Shown piece by piece: positions 28,829 through 37,781 of a DNA stretch of 64,000 nt. This DNA comes from Bradyrhizobium sp. CB1015 (GTDB lineage: Bacteria; Pseudomonadota; Alphaproteobacteria; Rhizobiales; Xanthobacteraceae): contig NZ_CP104174.1 in NCBI RefSeq assembly GCF_025200925.1, positions 930,001 to 994,000 on the forward strand. The letters are read 5' to 3'. The notes beneath the pieces are model-generated. The model saw only the letters and a program-made list of their open reading frames with translations. It was not told the DNA's origin and made no database searches. A program made the position numbers and the translations under genes. Positions within the stretch are counted from its first letter, which is position 1; each line of letters begins with the position of its first letter.

Positions 28829-29716
28829 TCACTTGTGGATCAGCGTGCCCGTGCCCTGGTTGGTGAAGAGCTCGAGCAGCACCGCGTGCTGCATCTTGCC
28901 GTCGATGATGACCACGCCCTCGACGCCCTGCTCCAGCGCGTAGATGCAGGTCTCGACCTTCGGGATCATGCCGCCGGAGATGGTGCCGTCGGCGATCAGT
29001 TTTCGCGCGTCTTTCACCGACAATTGCGGGATCAGCTTCTTCGACTTGTCGAGCACGCCGGGCACGTCGGTGAGCAGCAGCAGGCGCTTGGCTTTCAGCG
29101 CGCCGGCCACGGCTCCTGCAAAGGTGTCGGCGTTGATGTTCAGCGTCTGGCCTTCCCTAGAGGTCGCGAGCGGGGCCAGCACCGGGATCAGCTCGTAGCC
29201 GATCAGCTGGTTGAGCAAAGTGAGGTCGACCTTCTCGGGGTCGCCGACGAAGCCGAGGTCGACCGCCTTCTCGATATGCGAGTCCGGATCGACGATGGTG
29301 CGCGTCGTCTTGGTCGCCTTCACCATGTTGCCGTCCTTGCCGGACAGGCCCACGGCCTTGCCGCCGGCCTCGTTGATGTAGCCGACGATCTGCTTGTTGA
29401 CGGAGCCGGCGAGCACCATCTCGACGATCTCGATGGTCGCGGCATCGGTGATGCGCAGGCCCGCCGCGAATTCCGAGACGATGCCGAGGCGCTTGAGCAT
29501 GGTCGCGATCTGCGGCCCGCCGCCATGCACCACCACCGGATTGATCGCGGTCTGCTCGAGGAGCACGATGTCGCGGGCAAAGTTCTTCGCGGTCTCCTCG
29601 TCGCCCATGGCATGGCCGCCATATTTGATGACGATGGTTTCCTCGTCATATTGCTGCATGTGCGGCAGCGCTTCGGACAGGATGCGGGCCTGGTCGAGCG
29701 GAGAGATGTCGGTCAT
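28829..29716 (-). CDS. argB: Acetylglutamate kinase
   Basis: Phosphorylates N-acetylglutamate, the second step of arginine synthesis; 295 residues. It has the glycine-rich ATP site [10 protein letters not shown] near residue 30, the substrate motif VHGGGPQI and [10 protein letters not shown], and the C-terminal [12 protein letters not shown]. The N-terminal helix before the kinase core ([24 protein letters not shown]) is the kind found in arginine-regulated, hexameric ArgB enzymes, so feedback inhibition by arginine is likely. The ATG at 29716 is used; the longer frame reads into a repeat. Confidence 0.96.
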   Translation of the reverse strand: MTDISPLDQARILSEALPHMQQYDEETIVIKYGGHAMGDEETAKNFARDIVLLEQTAINPVVVHGGGPQIATMLKRLGIVSEFAAGLRITDAATIEIVEMVLAGSVNKQIVGYINEAGGKAVGLSGKDGNMVKATKTTRTIVDPDSHIEKAVDLGFVGDPEKVDLTLLNQLIGYELIPVLAPLATSREGQTLNINADTFAGAVAGALKAKRLLLLTDVPGVLDKSKKLIPQLSVKDARKLIADGTISGGMIPKVETCIYALEQGVEGVVIIDGKMQHAVLLELFTNQGTGTLIHK

Positions 29717-29795
29717 GTCGCGGGTCTCGCTGGCGGGTCGGTCGGTTGCGCGTTCTATCCGATTGGCGGGGACAGCGCAAAGTGTGGTGTTCTCT

Positions 29796-29958
29796 CTTAC
29801 CCTCCTTTGGAGGGGGAGGGTCGCTACGCATGCAGCGAAGCGAAATGCGTAGCGGGGTGGGGTGACAGTCTCTCCACAGAAGCAGTGCCCGTGTGGAGAG
29901 ATCACCCCACCCCGCTCGCGCTACGCGCGATCGACCCTCCCCCTCCAGGGGAGGGTAA
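29796..29958. repeat. Palindromic repeat family E, intact copy
   Basis: TTACCCTCCTTTGGAGGGGG ... GGGGTGGGGTGACAGTC ... ATCACCCCACCCC ... CCCTCCCCCTCCAGGGGAGG GTAAGA. This copy shows the pre-insertion state of the element at 26527-26908. Confidence 0.88.
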
Positions 29959-29967
29959 GAGGGAGCG

Positions 29968-30333
29968 TCACTTCCTTGCCGCCACCGCCGCCACACTCAC
30001 CGCCACCCAGCCCAAAATCATCACCGTTCCGCCCGTCGGCGCCGCCATCGGAAACAGCGCATGCCCGGCATATTGCCGCAAGGTGAGGTCGGCTGCGAAC
30101 AGCGCGGCACCGATCGCGAAGCCGAACGCCGCCACGAGTCCAATTCCGCCGTGCAGAAGGCCGCGCGTGAGCGAGGCGATCGTCGCGAGCATGGCCGTTG
30201 CATGAAACAGCAGCATGGCGCTGGCGGAGGCAAGACGGCCAGCGTCCGCGCCATGGGCGGAGGCGGCGGCCAGCGCGACGCCGGCGGCGCCCATCAAGCC
30301 GGCAAGCCCGATCAGCAGGCGGTGCGCCAGCAT
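29968..30333 (-). CDS. DUF423 family small membrane protein
   Basis: A 121-residue protein with four hydrophobic helices (LLIGLAGLMGAAGVALAAASAHG; ASAMLLFHATAMLATIASL; GIGLVAAFGFAIGAALFAADL; GTVMILGWVAVSVAAVAARK). The pattern GLAGLMGAAGVALAAASAHG near the start and LRQYAGHALFPMAAPTGGTVMILGW near the end are typical of DUF423/YgdD proteins. Function unknown. Its ATG overlaps the engB stop by one to four bases, so it is co-translated. Confidence 0.87.
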   Translation of the reverse strand: MLAHRLLIGLAGLMGAAGVALAAASAHGADAGRLASASAMLLFHATAMLATIASLTRGLLHGGIGLVAAFGFAIGAALFAADLTLRQYAGHALFPMAAPTGGTVMILGWVAVSVAAVAARK

Positions 30334-30995
30334 CACGAGGCGCGCTCTTCCACGAGCTTCGCCATCGCGGCGCGCAAGCTCTCCATGCCGGTCGAGCTGC
30401 GTGACGAGGTCGCGAGCACGGTCGGGAACGCGGCCGGGTGCTTGGCGAGCGCGGCCTCGGTCTCGGCGATGCGTGCTTGCAGCTCGGCGGCCTTCACCTG
30501 GTCGGCCTTGGTCAGCACGATCTGGTAGCTGACGGCGGAGCGATCGAGCGTCTTCAGAACCTCGAGATCGACGTCCTTGATTCCGTGCCGCGCGTCGATC
30601 AGCACGTAGACGCGCGCGAGGCTGGCGCGGCCCAGCAGGAATTTGTGGATCAGCTCGGTCCAGGACGCGACCTGACTCTTCGGCGCCTTGGCGTAGCCGT
30701 AGCCGGGCATGTCGACGAGGCGCAGGTCGTTCTTGCCGGGGACCTCGAAGAAGATCAGCTCCTGGGTGCGGCCCGGCGTATGCGAGGTGCGCGCCAGCGC
30801 ATTGCGCCCCGTGAGCGCGTTGATCAGGCTCGACTTGCCGACATTGGAGCGCCCCGCAAAGGCGACCTCCAGCCCCGCCATCGGCGGCAGCGTTTCGATC
30901 GAAGGCGAAGCCCAGATGAACTGCCAATCCCGGGCGAACAGCTTGCGCCCGGCCTCGATCAGCTTCGCATCTTTGTCGTCGGTTATGTCGTTCAT
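30333..30995 (-). CDS. engB: Ribosome biogenesis GTPase EngB/YihA
   Basis: Essential circularly ordinary GTPase that helps 50S ribosome assembly, 220 residues. G1 GRSNVGKSSLIN, G2/T HTPGRTQ, G3 DMPGYG, G4 TKAD and G5 TSS (ATSSRSSTG) are visible in order. The conserved FIWASPSIETLPPMAGLEVAFAG N-terminal region is present. It lies between yidC and argB, the usual Rhizobiales order. Confidence 0.96.
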   Translation of the reverse strand: MNDITDDKDAKLIEAGRKLFARDWQFIWASPSIETLPPMAGLEVAFAGRSNVGKSSLINALTGRNALARTSHTPGRTQELIFFEVPGKNDLRLVDMPGYGYAKAPKSQVASWTELIHKFLLGRASLARVYVLIDARHGIKDVDLEVLKTLDRSAVSYQIVLTKADQVKAAELQARIAETEAALAKHPAAFPTVLATSSRSSTGMESLRAAMAKLVEERAS

Positions 30996-31013
30996 CCGAC
31001 CGGTCTATCCTCT

Positions 31014-31102
31014 CGTCATGGCCGGGCTTGTCCCGGCCATCCACGCCTGCCGCGGCGGTACCCTCCAAAACGTGGATGCCCGGGACAAGCCCGGGCATGA
31101 CG
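31014..31102. repeat. Palindromic intergenic repeat, family A
   Basis: CGTCATGGCCGGGCTTGTCC to GGGACAAGCCCGGGCATGACG type, full copy. Between yidC and engB on the same strand. Confidence 0.88.
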
Positions 31103-31136
31103 CTGTGGAGGCAGTTTGCCTGACATTACCGAAGAC

Positions 31137-33008
31137 CTACGTCGCCTTCCTTGCGAACGTCGCCTTGAGATTGTCCAATAACTCCACCTTCACGCCGTTG
31201 CGACGCATGATGTAGCTCTGCTGGAGCACCGAGAGCAGGTTGTTCCAGGCCCAGTAGATCACGAGACCTGCCGGGAAGCCCGCCAGCATGAAGGTGAAGA
31301 TCAGCGGCATCCAGTTGAAGATGATCTGCTGCGTCGGATCCGGCGGCGTCGGGTTCAGCTTCATCTGGAACCACATCGTGATGCCCATGATGATCGGCCA
31401 GATGCCGAGCGCGAGATATTGGCCGAACACCGGGATCGTGGTCGGATCGAACGGGATCAGCCCGAACAGATTGAACAGGTTGGTCGGATCCGGCGCGGAG
31501 AGGTCCTTGATCCAGCCGATGAACGGCGCGTGCCGCATCTCGATGGTGACGAACAGCACCTTGTAGAGCGAGAAGAACACCGGGATCTGGATCAGCACGG
31601 GAAGACAGCCGGCGACCGGATTGATCTTCTCCTTGCGGTAGATCTCCATCATCTCCTGCTGCTGCTTCACCTTGTCGTCGGGATAGCGCTCCTTGAGCGC
31701 CTGCAGCTGCGGCTGGATCGACTTCATCTTCGCCATCGAGGCGTAGGACTTGTTCGCCAGCGGGAAGAACAACAGCTTCACGATCACGGTGACGAGCAGG
31801 ATCGACCAGCCGAAATTGCCGAAGAAGCGGTAGAAGAAGTCGAGGCCGAGGAACATCGGCTTGGTGATGAAGTAGAACCAGCCCCAGTCGATCAAAAGAT
31901 CGAAATGGTTGAGGCCGAGCTCCTTGTTGTAGCCGCCGAGACCCGCAAACGGGAACACGCCGACCACGCCGGCTTCCTTGGCGCCGGCGAACAGCCGCGC
32001 GTTCGCGGTCCCGGTGCCGCCGATCGCGACGGTGACGGGATCGAGCAGATAGTCGGTCTGATAGGTGTGGAGATTGCCTGACGGGTTCGACGAGAAGCGC
32101 GCCTGCAGCTTGGCATTGGTGTCGGGCAGCAGCGCCGAGGCCCAGTACTTGTCGGTGATGCCGAGCCAGCCGTTGGTGACGTTGCTGAAGTTCACCTGCT
32201 TGGATTCGTCGACCTTCTTGTAGGCGTATTCCTGCAGGCCCTGGTCGCCGAGATAGCCGATCAGGCCTTCATGCAGGATGTAGTAACCGGAGACCTGCGG
32301 CGCGCCGTGGCGCGAGATCAGCGCGAACGGATAGAGCGTAACAGGCGCATTGCCGACATTGCTCACCTCGTCCTTGACGGTGAAGAGATAATGGTCGTCG
32401 ACCGCGATGGTGCGGCGGAAGGTGAGGCCCTCGCCATTGTCCCACTTCAGCACCACCGGGCTCGTCGGCGTCAGGTTGCCGCTGCCCTCTTGCTGCCACA
32501 CGGTGTTCTTGTCGGGCATCTTCGCCGTCACACCTGTCGCCGCCACCCAGCCGAATTCGGCGTAATAGGGCTCGGCGGTGCCCGACGGCGAATAGAGGAT
32601 GATCGGCGGCGATTTCGGGTCGACGGTTTCGCGGAATTGTACCAGCGCGATATCGTCGATGCGGCCGCCCTTCAGCGAGATGCTGCCGGCGATCCGCGGC
32701 GTGTCGATCTTCACGCGCGGGCTCGCTGCAATGGCGGCCTCGCGGGGAACGACCGACTGGGGCTGGCTCGCGGCCGGCGTTGCCGGCTGGGCCACACCGC
32801 CCGGCTGCGGCGAGGCGCCCGGCGTCGCCGGCGCGCCGCCTGGCGTCGCCGAGGCGGTCGGCTGCGGCGTCGTCTTCTGGAGCTCGGCCTGCGCCTGCTG
32901 CTGGGCGCGCTGCTTCTCCATCTGCGGCACGTTGTAGAAATACTGCCAGGCGATCAGCACCAGGCCGGACAGAATGACGGCGAGGATGGTATTGCGATTG
33001 TCGGTCAT
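31137..33008 (-). CDS. yidC: Membrane protein insertase YidC
   Basis: Inserts and folds inner-membrane proteins, alone or with SecYEG; 623 residues. An N-terminal membrane helix (TILAVILSGLVLIAWQYFYNVP) is followed by an Ala/Pro/Gln-rich linker, the large periplasmic domain of Gram-negative YidC (about residues 90-360), and the conserved C-terminal five-helix core, including FGNFGWSILLVTVIVKLLFFP with the key hydrophilic-groove arginine region and the PVAGCLPVLIQIPVFFSLYKVL hairpin. Placed next to rnpA and rpmH as in most bacteria. Confidence 0.97.
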   Translation of the reverse strand: MTDNRNTILAVILSGLVLIAWQYFYNVPQMEKQRAQQQAQAELQKTTPQPTASATPGGAPATPGASPQPGGVAQPATPAASQPQSVVPREAAIAASPRVKIDTPRIAGSISLKGGRIDDIALVQFRETVDPKSPPIILYSPSGTAEPYYAEFGWVAATGVTAKMPDKNTVWQQEGSGNLTPTSPVVLKWDNGEGLTFRRTIAVDDHYLFTVKDEVSNVGNAPVTLYPFALISRHGAPQVSGYYILHEGLIGYLGDQGLQEYAYKKVDESKQVNFSNVTNGWLGITDKYWASALLPDTNAKLQARFSSNPSGNLHTYQTDYLLDPVTVAIGGTGTANARLFAGAKEAGVVGVFPFAGLGGYNKELGLNHFDLLIDWGWFYFITKPMFLGLDFFYRFFGNFGWSILLVTVIVKLLFFPLANKSYASMAKMKSIQPQLQALKERYPDDKVKQQQEMMEIYRKEKINPVAGCLPVLIQIPVFFSLYKVLFVTIEMRHAPFIGWIKDLSAPDPTNLFNLFGLIPFDPTTIPVFGQYLALGIWPIIMGITMWFQMKLNPTPPDPTQQIIFNWMPLIFTFMLAGFPAGLVIYWAWNNLLSVLQQSYIMRRNGVKVELLDNLKATFARKAT

Positions 33009-33024
33009 CTCGATTGTCTCGTCA

Positions 33025-33411
33025 TCAATCCGGTTTGCGGCTGGTCGCGGCGGCGTGACCCGGCCTGTGGCCGCGCGCTTTGGCCGTATGCCGCGCGGGC
33101 TTCGTGAACGCTATGCGCAGATCGTCGAGCATGGTGGCGAAGTCGCGCGAGAGCGCGTCCCTTCGTCCGACCAGGACATAATCGTGGTGAGGCTGCATCG
33201 ATGTCGGATCGAGCCGCTTCACCAATTCGCGCAGCCGGCGCCGGATGCGATTGCGCTCGGGGGCGTTGCCGTTCTTTTTGGTGACGGTGAAGCCGATCCT
33301 GACAGGGCCGGAATCATCGCGGCGGCGGCTTTGCAGGACGAACGCGGGACTATTCACCCGCGCGCCATTGGCAACGGCGAGGAAATCCGCCCGCTGCCTC
33401 AGCCGATCCAT
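33025..33411 (-). CDS. rnpA: Ribonuclease P protein component
   Basis: Protein subunit of RNase P, which trims the 5' end of tRNAs; 128 residues. The start LRQRADFLAVANGARVNSPAF and the RNA-binding RNR motif in GNAPERNRIRRRLREL are diagnostic. A basic C-terminal tail (GHRPGHAAATSRKPD region) is added. It lies between rpmH and yidC. Confidence 0.95.
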   Translation of the reverse strand: MDRLRQRADFLAVANGARVNSPAFVLQSRRRDDSGPVRIGFTVTKKNGNAPERNRIRRRLRELVKRLDPTSMQPHHDYVLVGRRDALSRDFATMLDDLRIAFTKPARHTAKARGHRPGHAAATSRKPD

Positions 33412-33438
33412 GATGAAATCCCAAAAAGGGGGTCCGGC

Positions 33439-33573
33439 TCAGGCGCTCAGACGCTTGCGGCCGCGGGCGCGGCGGGCGGCGAGAACCTTGCGACCGCCGG
33501 CAGTGGCGAGACGGGCGCGGAAGCCGTGACGGCGCTTGCGCACCAGTTTGCTGGGTTGATAAGTCCGCTTCAC
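33439..33573 (-). CDS. rpmH: 50S ribosomal protein L34
   Basis: Ribosomal protein of 44 residues: (V/M)[18 protein letters not shown] and so on to the basic [18 protein letters not shown] end. The reading frame begins at a GTG (33573) with a GGAG about 12 bases upstream; a longer frame to 33687 has no similarity to L34. The GTG start is the only one that gives the conserved N-terminus. Confidence 0.96.
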   Translation of the reverse strand: MKRTYQPSKLVRKRRHGFRARLATAGGRKVLAARRARGRKRLSA

Positions 33574-33922
33574 GGGTTTTTCTCCGCTGACCGGGCAATT
33601 TGCCTGTAGAATTGATGGTAAAGTCCGGAAGATGCGGCCCAAAACGGGCCCTTTTCGGCCCCAAGAGAGCCGCTCCCGGTGTCGCACCGGGTCATCGCGG
33701 ACAATTCGCGCGGCTTATAAGGGAGCGCCTTGTTTTCGTCAACGCCGCACAAGCGCGCGATTTTGGTGAATATCGCTGTTTGCGCGAGGTTTTTAACCCT
33801 TGAGGTGGCGACTCGCGCTATCAGCGCTTACATCCCACCTCGGCAGATTAGCGATCCGTAATTTGACCGGACATCGGTCGGGTCGCATGCTCCATCAGCC
33901 AAGGTCAACAGGGGCGAGTTTC
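33574..33922. other. Intergenic region between divergent rpmH and histidine kinase
   Basis: About 350 bases that must hold the divergent promoters of the rpmH-rnpA-yidC group and the kinase. A GC-rich inverted repeat (GGCCCAAAACGGGCC with CTTTTCGGCCCC, about 33635-33665) is visible. No gene and no DnaA-box cluster could be recognised. Confidence 0.5.
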
Positions 33923-35422
33923 GTGCCAGCCACAGATCGCCAGCCGATCCAGGATCTGGATCAGCCGGACCAGCCGGCGATGCGGCCCCGCGGCTCGCGC
34001 GGGCTCGGGCTGTCCGGCAAGCTGCTGCTGCTCACCGTGCCCCTGGTGATGATCGCCGCCAGCCTGCTTTACGTGCCCGCCATCGCCAATTTCTGGGTCA
34101 ACCGGCTCAACGATCGCGTTGCGGCCGCCAACACCGCGGCGCTGGTGCTGGATGCGGCGCCGCTCGGCATGGTGCCCGATTCGCTGTCGCGCCAGATCCT
34201 GAAAAGCATCAATGCCCGTGCCGTCGCCATCAAGATGGGCCAGCAGCGCCGGCTGCTCGCCAGCGACAACATTCCCGCCGCCATCGAGCATGACATCGAC
34301 CTGCGCGACGTGACCGCCTGGGAGGCGATCACCGGCTCGTTCCGGATGATGCTGGAAACCGGCAACCAGGCCATCCGCATCGTCGGCCCCGGGGTCGGCA
34401 ATGCCCAGTTCATCGAGATCGTCACCGACGAGCTGCCGCTGCGGCAGCAGATGTACCGCTTCTCCCGCAACGTCGTCGTGGTCGCGCTGATCATTGCGGT
34501 GCTGACTGCCGGCCTCGTCTATCTCGCGCTCCATTATCTCTTTGTGCGGCCGATGCGGCGGCTGACCGCGAGCCTGGTCGGCTTCCACGAGAATCCCGAA
34601 AGCTCGGCGGGCATCATCGTGCCGAGCCAGCGCAGCGACGAGATCGGGGTGGCCGAGCGCGAATTGTCGGACATGCAGCGCGACCTGATGTCGATGCTGC
34701 ATCAGAAGAGCCGGCTCGCCGCCCTCGGCCTTGCCGTCTCCAAGATCAACCACGATCTGCGCAATCTGCTCGCCTCGGCCCAGCTGCTGTCGGACCAGCT
34801 CGCCAGCGTGCCGGATCCACGCGTGCAGCGCTTTGCGCCCAAGCTCGTGCGCTCGCTGGAGCGCGCCATCGCCTTCTGCCAGTCGACATTGTCCTACGGC
34901 CGCGCCCAGGAGGCTGCGCCCGACCGCCGCATGATCCTGATCGAGCCTGTGGTGATGGAGGTGCGGGAGACCGCGGGGCTCGCTAGCGACGCCTCGATCG
35001 CCTGGGTCGCTGCGATCGAGCGCGGGCTCGCGGTCGATGCCGACCCCGACCAGCTGTTCCGCGTCTTGCTCAACCTCGTTCGCAACGCCGCCCAGGCGCT
35101 CGAAAGCCATGCGGCGGGTGAGGGGCGTGTGCAGCAGATTCGGATCACCGGAAAGCGCGAAGGCGCCGTCGCGATTCTCGAGGTCTCCGACACCGGCCCC
35201 GGTGTCCCCCCGAAGACCCGGGAGCGCCTGTTCGAGGCCTTCCAGACCTCGGGCCGCCCCGGCGGCAGCGGCCTTGGCCTCGCCATCGCCGCCGAGCTGG
35301 TCCGCGCCCATGGCGGCGAGATCCACCTGGTCGAAGGCACCATCGGCGCCACTTTCCGCATCGTCATCCCCGACCGTCCCGTGGAACTGCTCTCGATCCG
35401 CAACGAGCGGCAGAGGGCGTAG
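33923..35422 (+). CDS. Orphan sensor histidine kinase
   Basis: Membrane histidine kinase of about 499 residues. Order: first membrane helix (LLLLTVPLVMIAASLLYVPAIANFW), periplasmic domain of about 120 residues, second helix (VVVVALIIAVLTAGLVYLALHYLF), HAMP, the phosphoacceptor histidine H277 in SKINHDLRN, then N box NLVRNAAQAL, G1 DTGPGVPP and G2 GGSGLGLAIAAEL of the ATPase domain. No response regulator is adjacent. The start is uncertain: GTG at 33923 has an AGGGGCGAG ribosome site and is preferred; ATG at 33887 and TTG at 33800 are alternatives. Confidence 0.9.
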   Translation: MPATDRQPIQDLDQPDQPAMRPRGSRGLGLSGKLLLLTVPLVMIAASLLYVPAIANFWVNRLNDRVAAANTAALVLDAAPLGMVPDSLSRQILKSINARAVAIKMGQQRRLLASDNIPAAIEHDIDLRDVTAWEAITGSFRMMLETGNQAIRIVGPGVGNAQFIEIVTDELPLRQQMYRFSRNVVVVALIIAVLTAGLVYLALHYLFVRPMRRLTASLVGFHENPESSAGIIVPSQRSDEIGVAERELSDMQRDLMSMLHQKSRLAALGLAVSKINHDLRNLLASAQLLSDQLASVPDPRVQRFAPKLVRSLERAIAFCQSTLSYGRAQEAAPDRRMILIEPVVMEVRETAGLASDASIAWVAAIERGLAVDADPDQLFRVLLNLVRNAAQALESHAAGEGRVQQIRITGKREGAVAILEVSDTGPGVPPKTRERLFEAFQTSGRPGGSGLGLAIAAELVRAHGGEIHLVEGTIGATFRIVIPDRPVELLSIRNERQRA

Positions 35423-35443
35423 TCGGCCAGCGGCCGAGCCAGA

Positions 35444-35536
35444 TGTCATTCCGGGGCTCGCGTAGCGAGAACCCGGAATCTCGAGGTTTTGCGCGAGATT
35501 CCGGGTTCGATGCTGGCGCATCGTCCCGGAATGACA
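35444..35536. repeat. Palindromic intergenic repeat, family B
   Basis: TGTCATTCCGGGGCTCGCGT ... CCCGGAATCTCGAGG ... CGAGATTCCGGG ... CGTCCCGGAATGACA; full inverted unit. Lies after the kinase gene. Confidence 0.88.
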
Positions 35537-35682
35537 TTCAAACCGTCATCGCCCTGCAAAAATCTCCCCCTCCCGGACCTTGCCAACCGGGACAAGAGCG
35601 GTTAGTCAGAGCGCTCTTTCGCACCCCCTCCGGCTCCGCCGGGGGCTGCTTGCGGGCCCTGCCCGCGCTGTTTGCGAAACAC

Positions 35683-35759
35683 GCGCCCGTAGCTCAGCTG
35701 GATAGAGCATCAGACTACGAATCTGAGGGTCGGACGTTCGAATCGTTCCGGGCGCGCCA
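35683..35759 (+). tRNA. tRNA-Arg (anticodon ACG)
   Basis: A 77-base cloverleaf including an encoded CCA. Acceptor stem GCGCCCG pairs with CGGGCGC; D arm GCTCAGCTGGATAGAGC; anticodon stem-loop CAGACTACGAATCTG with ACG; T arm with GTTCGAATC. The A34 should be changed to inosine by TadA, so it reads CGU, CGC and CGA. Confidence 0.97.
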
Positions 35760-35843
35760 TTCTTCGCCGAAAGGTCAGGACAGGACAGCATCTGGTCGCC
35801 AGACCGGCCCGAGACCGGATGGCCATGCCGTGTGAGGAGCTGG

Positions 35844-36200
35844 ATGAGGATATCGCAGGCGTTCAAGTTCGAAGCGGCGCATCGGCTGCCAAACGTGCCC
35901 GAGACTCATCGGTGCAGCCGGCTGCATGGTCATTCCTATCGGGTCGAGGTCCAGCTGGACGGGCCGGTCGACCCGCACACCGGCTTCGTCGCCGACTTCT
36001 TCGACATCGAAAAAAGCTTCGCCGACATCATGGCCGCGCTGGACCACCAATGCCTGAACGAGGTCGACGGCCTCGCCAACCCGACCGCCGAGAACATCGC
36101 GGTCTGGATCTGGGACCGGTTGAAGCCGAGCCTGCCGCAGCTGTGGGCGGTCCGCGTCTATGAAACGGCGGATTGCTGGGCCGAATATCAGGGGCGGTGA
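35844..36200 (+). CDS. queD: 6-carboxytetrahydropterin synthase QueD
   Basis: Converts dihydroneopterin triphosphate to 6-carboxy-tetrahydropterin in the path to queuosine of tRNA; 118 residues. Zinc histidines are in FEAAHRL and RLHGHSY; the catalytic cysteine is in HRCSRLHGH and the second triad in ALDHQCLNE; the substrate glutamate in VRVYET. The ATG at 35844 follows a GAGGAGCTG ribosome site; a GTG at 35832 is an alternative. No other que genes are nearby. Confidence 0.93.
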   Translation: MRISQAFKFEAAHRLPNVPETHRCSRLHGHSYRVEVQLDGPVDPHTGFVADFFDIEKSFADIMAALDHQCLNEVDGLANPTAENIAVWIWDRLKPSLPQLWAVRVYETADCWAEYQGR

Positions 36201-36345
36201 CGACGGCCCTGAGCGACACGTGGCCTTTATGTCGCCGTCCTGATCGGACGAGATCCGCGTCCCCCAGCTCTCGTCCGCTGATTGCTATCAATCCAATTCT
36301 GCAGGCCCGATAGGGGTATGAGAGACTTCCGGAGTCCGACTTCAT

Positions 36346-36816
36346 ATGTTCGACGGCGACTTTTCCTTCAGAGCGGCTCACTGTGACGACGCTGCGACGG
36401 TCTTCAACATCACTCAGGCATCGATTCGCGGCCTTGCAGGGGGCTCCTATTCGCGGGCGCAACTGGAGAACTGGATGGGTGAGCGCACGCCGGCGTTTTA
36501 TGAGGAACTCATCGCCAAGGGACGAATGACCATATGCCTGCGAAACGGCGTTGCGGTCGGATTTGTCGATGCCGAACCCGGCGAGGTAACCAGGCTGTTT
36601 GTTTTGCCCGAAACCGCCGGGTCTGGAATCGGCCGGCGTCTGCTCGAAATCGGGATCGCCCAGGCGCGGTTAGGCCACGACGGGCCGATAAAACTCGAAG
36701 CGACGATCAATGCGGAAGGCTTTTACCGAAAGTGCGGCTTCCGAAGTATAGGGAGAGGCCGTTTCTCTCACGGTCTTGGTGCCGAACCAATCGAGATCGT
36801 GCACATGGAGCTATAG
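36346..36816 (+). CDS. GNAT-family N-acetyltransferase
   Basis: A 156-residue acetyltransferase. N-terminal strand and helix (FSFRAAHCDDAATVFNITQASI) lead to the acetyl-CoA motif A LFVLPETAGSGIGRRLLEIGIAQA, with the R/Q-x-x-G-x-G/A loop as SGIGRR, and a C-terminal FYRKCGFRSIGRG. The arrangement resembles small-molecule or peptide acetyltransferases; substrate unknown. Confidence 0.9.
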   Translation: MFDGDFSFRAAHCDDAATVFNITQASIRGLAGGSYSRAQLENWMGERTPAFYEELIAKGRMTICLRNGVAVGFVDAEPGEVTRLFVLPETAGSGIGRRLLEIGIAQARLGHDGPIKLEATINAEGFYRKCGFRSIGRGRFSHGLGAEPIEIVHMEL

Positions 36817-36851
36817 ATTCGATCTCCAACCCGCTTCGGAGCCGGGGCGCC

Positions 36852-37748
36852 ATGGTGAAATTCAAGTTCTCCTGCCTCGCTCTATTCCTTGCCATCGCTG
36901 CCGCGCCGGTGCTTCCCGTGCGGGCGGCCGAAACCTGCCCGTTCATCAGCGCAAAGGAGCTCGCCCGCGCGATGCCGGCCCTGAAATGGTCGCTGATCTC
37001 AAATCAGGACGGCCGCGGCTGCATCTACCAGGCCGGGCGCGGCGACACGATGATGCTGAGCGTGTTTCGCAATCCCGACAAGGACCGCGCCAGGGAATTG
37101 TACGCGACCTTCGTCAAGACGCTCGGTGAGCGCATGCCGCTGAGCGCAGTGGCCGGGATCGGCGACGAAGGCCAGGGCGGGACGAGCGCCGCCGGCGCGG
37201 AGCGCCAGGAGGCCTCGGTCGTCGCTCTGTCCGGCGACTACATTCTGCAGATCAGCGTCTATCCGATCGGCCGGCGTGCCGACGATGCGCTGCTCGGACC
37301 GATCACCGAAGCCGCACGCATCGCCATCGCAAGCGTGAGCAAGAGCAGCGAGCGGTTCGGCAATTGCGAGTGGCTCACGGCCGCCGACGCCGACGGCTTT
37401 CTCGACAACAGCACGCTGACCGTGCAGCGGACCGGCGCGGGCAGCTGCATGATGTTCGATCGCGAGGCCAACACCATGACCGTCGCGGTGATCGCGATAT
37501 CACGCGATACCGTCGTCGGCATGATGAAGCGCGCGGGCCCCTGCACGCACGTGGCGATCCCCGAGCTCGGCCGCGAAGCGTTCGGCGAGTATTCCTGCAC
37601 CAAGGGCAACGGCAACGCCGTCACCATCTATGTCTGGAAGAACGGCCGGCAGGCGTCGATCCTGTTCGCGCCGGTCAAGCCGCATCCGGAGTCCGGCTCG
37701 GTCGAACGCCTGAAGGCGGTCGCCGCGCGGGTTTATGGAAAACTGTAA
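36852..37748 (+). CDS. Secreted protein of unknown function with two similar halves
   Basis: A 298-residue protein with a signal peptide (LALFLAIAAAPVLPVRA, cleavage near residue 25). The mature part contains an N-terminal unit (TCPFISAKELARAMPALKWSLIS ... GCIYQAGRGDTMMLSVF) and a later unit (FGNCEWLTAADADGFLDNSTLTV ... SCMMFDREANTMTVAVI ... YSCTKGNGNAVTIYVWKNG). Paired cysteines occur in both, so a tandem periplasmic domain held by disulfides is likely. I do not recognise the family. The ATG at 36852 is chosen because the signal peptide begins there. Confidence 0.82.
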   Translation: MVKFKFSCLALFLAIAAAPVLPVRAAETCPFISAKELARAMPALKWSLISNQDGRGCIYQAGRGDTMMLSVFRNPDKDRARELYATFVKTLGERMPLSAVAGIGDEGQGGTSAAGAERQEASVVALSGDYILQISVYPIGRRADDALLGPITEAARIAIASVSKSSERFGNCEWLTAADADGFLDNSTLTVQRTGAGSCMMFDREANTMTVAVIAISRDTVVGMMKRAGPCTHVAIPELGREAFGEYSCTKGNGNAVTIYVWKNGRQASILFAPVKPHPESGSVERLKAVAARVYGKL

Positions 37749-37781
37749 GGGGGCTGCGTGGCCGCCCTGCGGCTCCGGCCT

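Noticed and set aside
33574..33922. Replication origin near rpmH
   Set aside because: Some bacteria have oriC beside rpmH, but no DnaA-box cluster or AT-rich stretch is visible and alphaproteobacterial origins usually lie elsewhere.
6574..35536. Palindromic repeats considered as CRISPR units
   Set aside because: They are scattered singly, with both arms inverted, and no equal-length spacers or cas genes are present.
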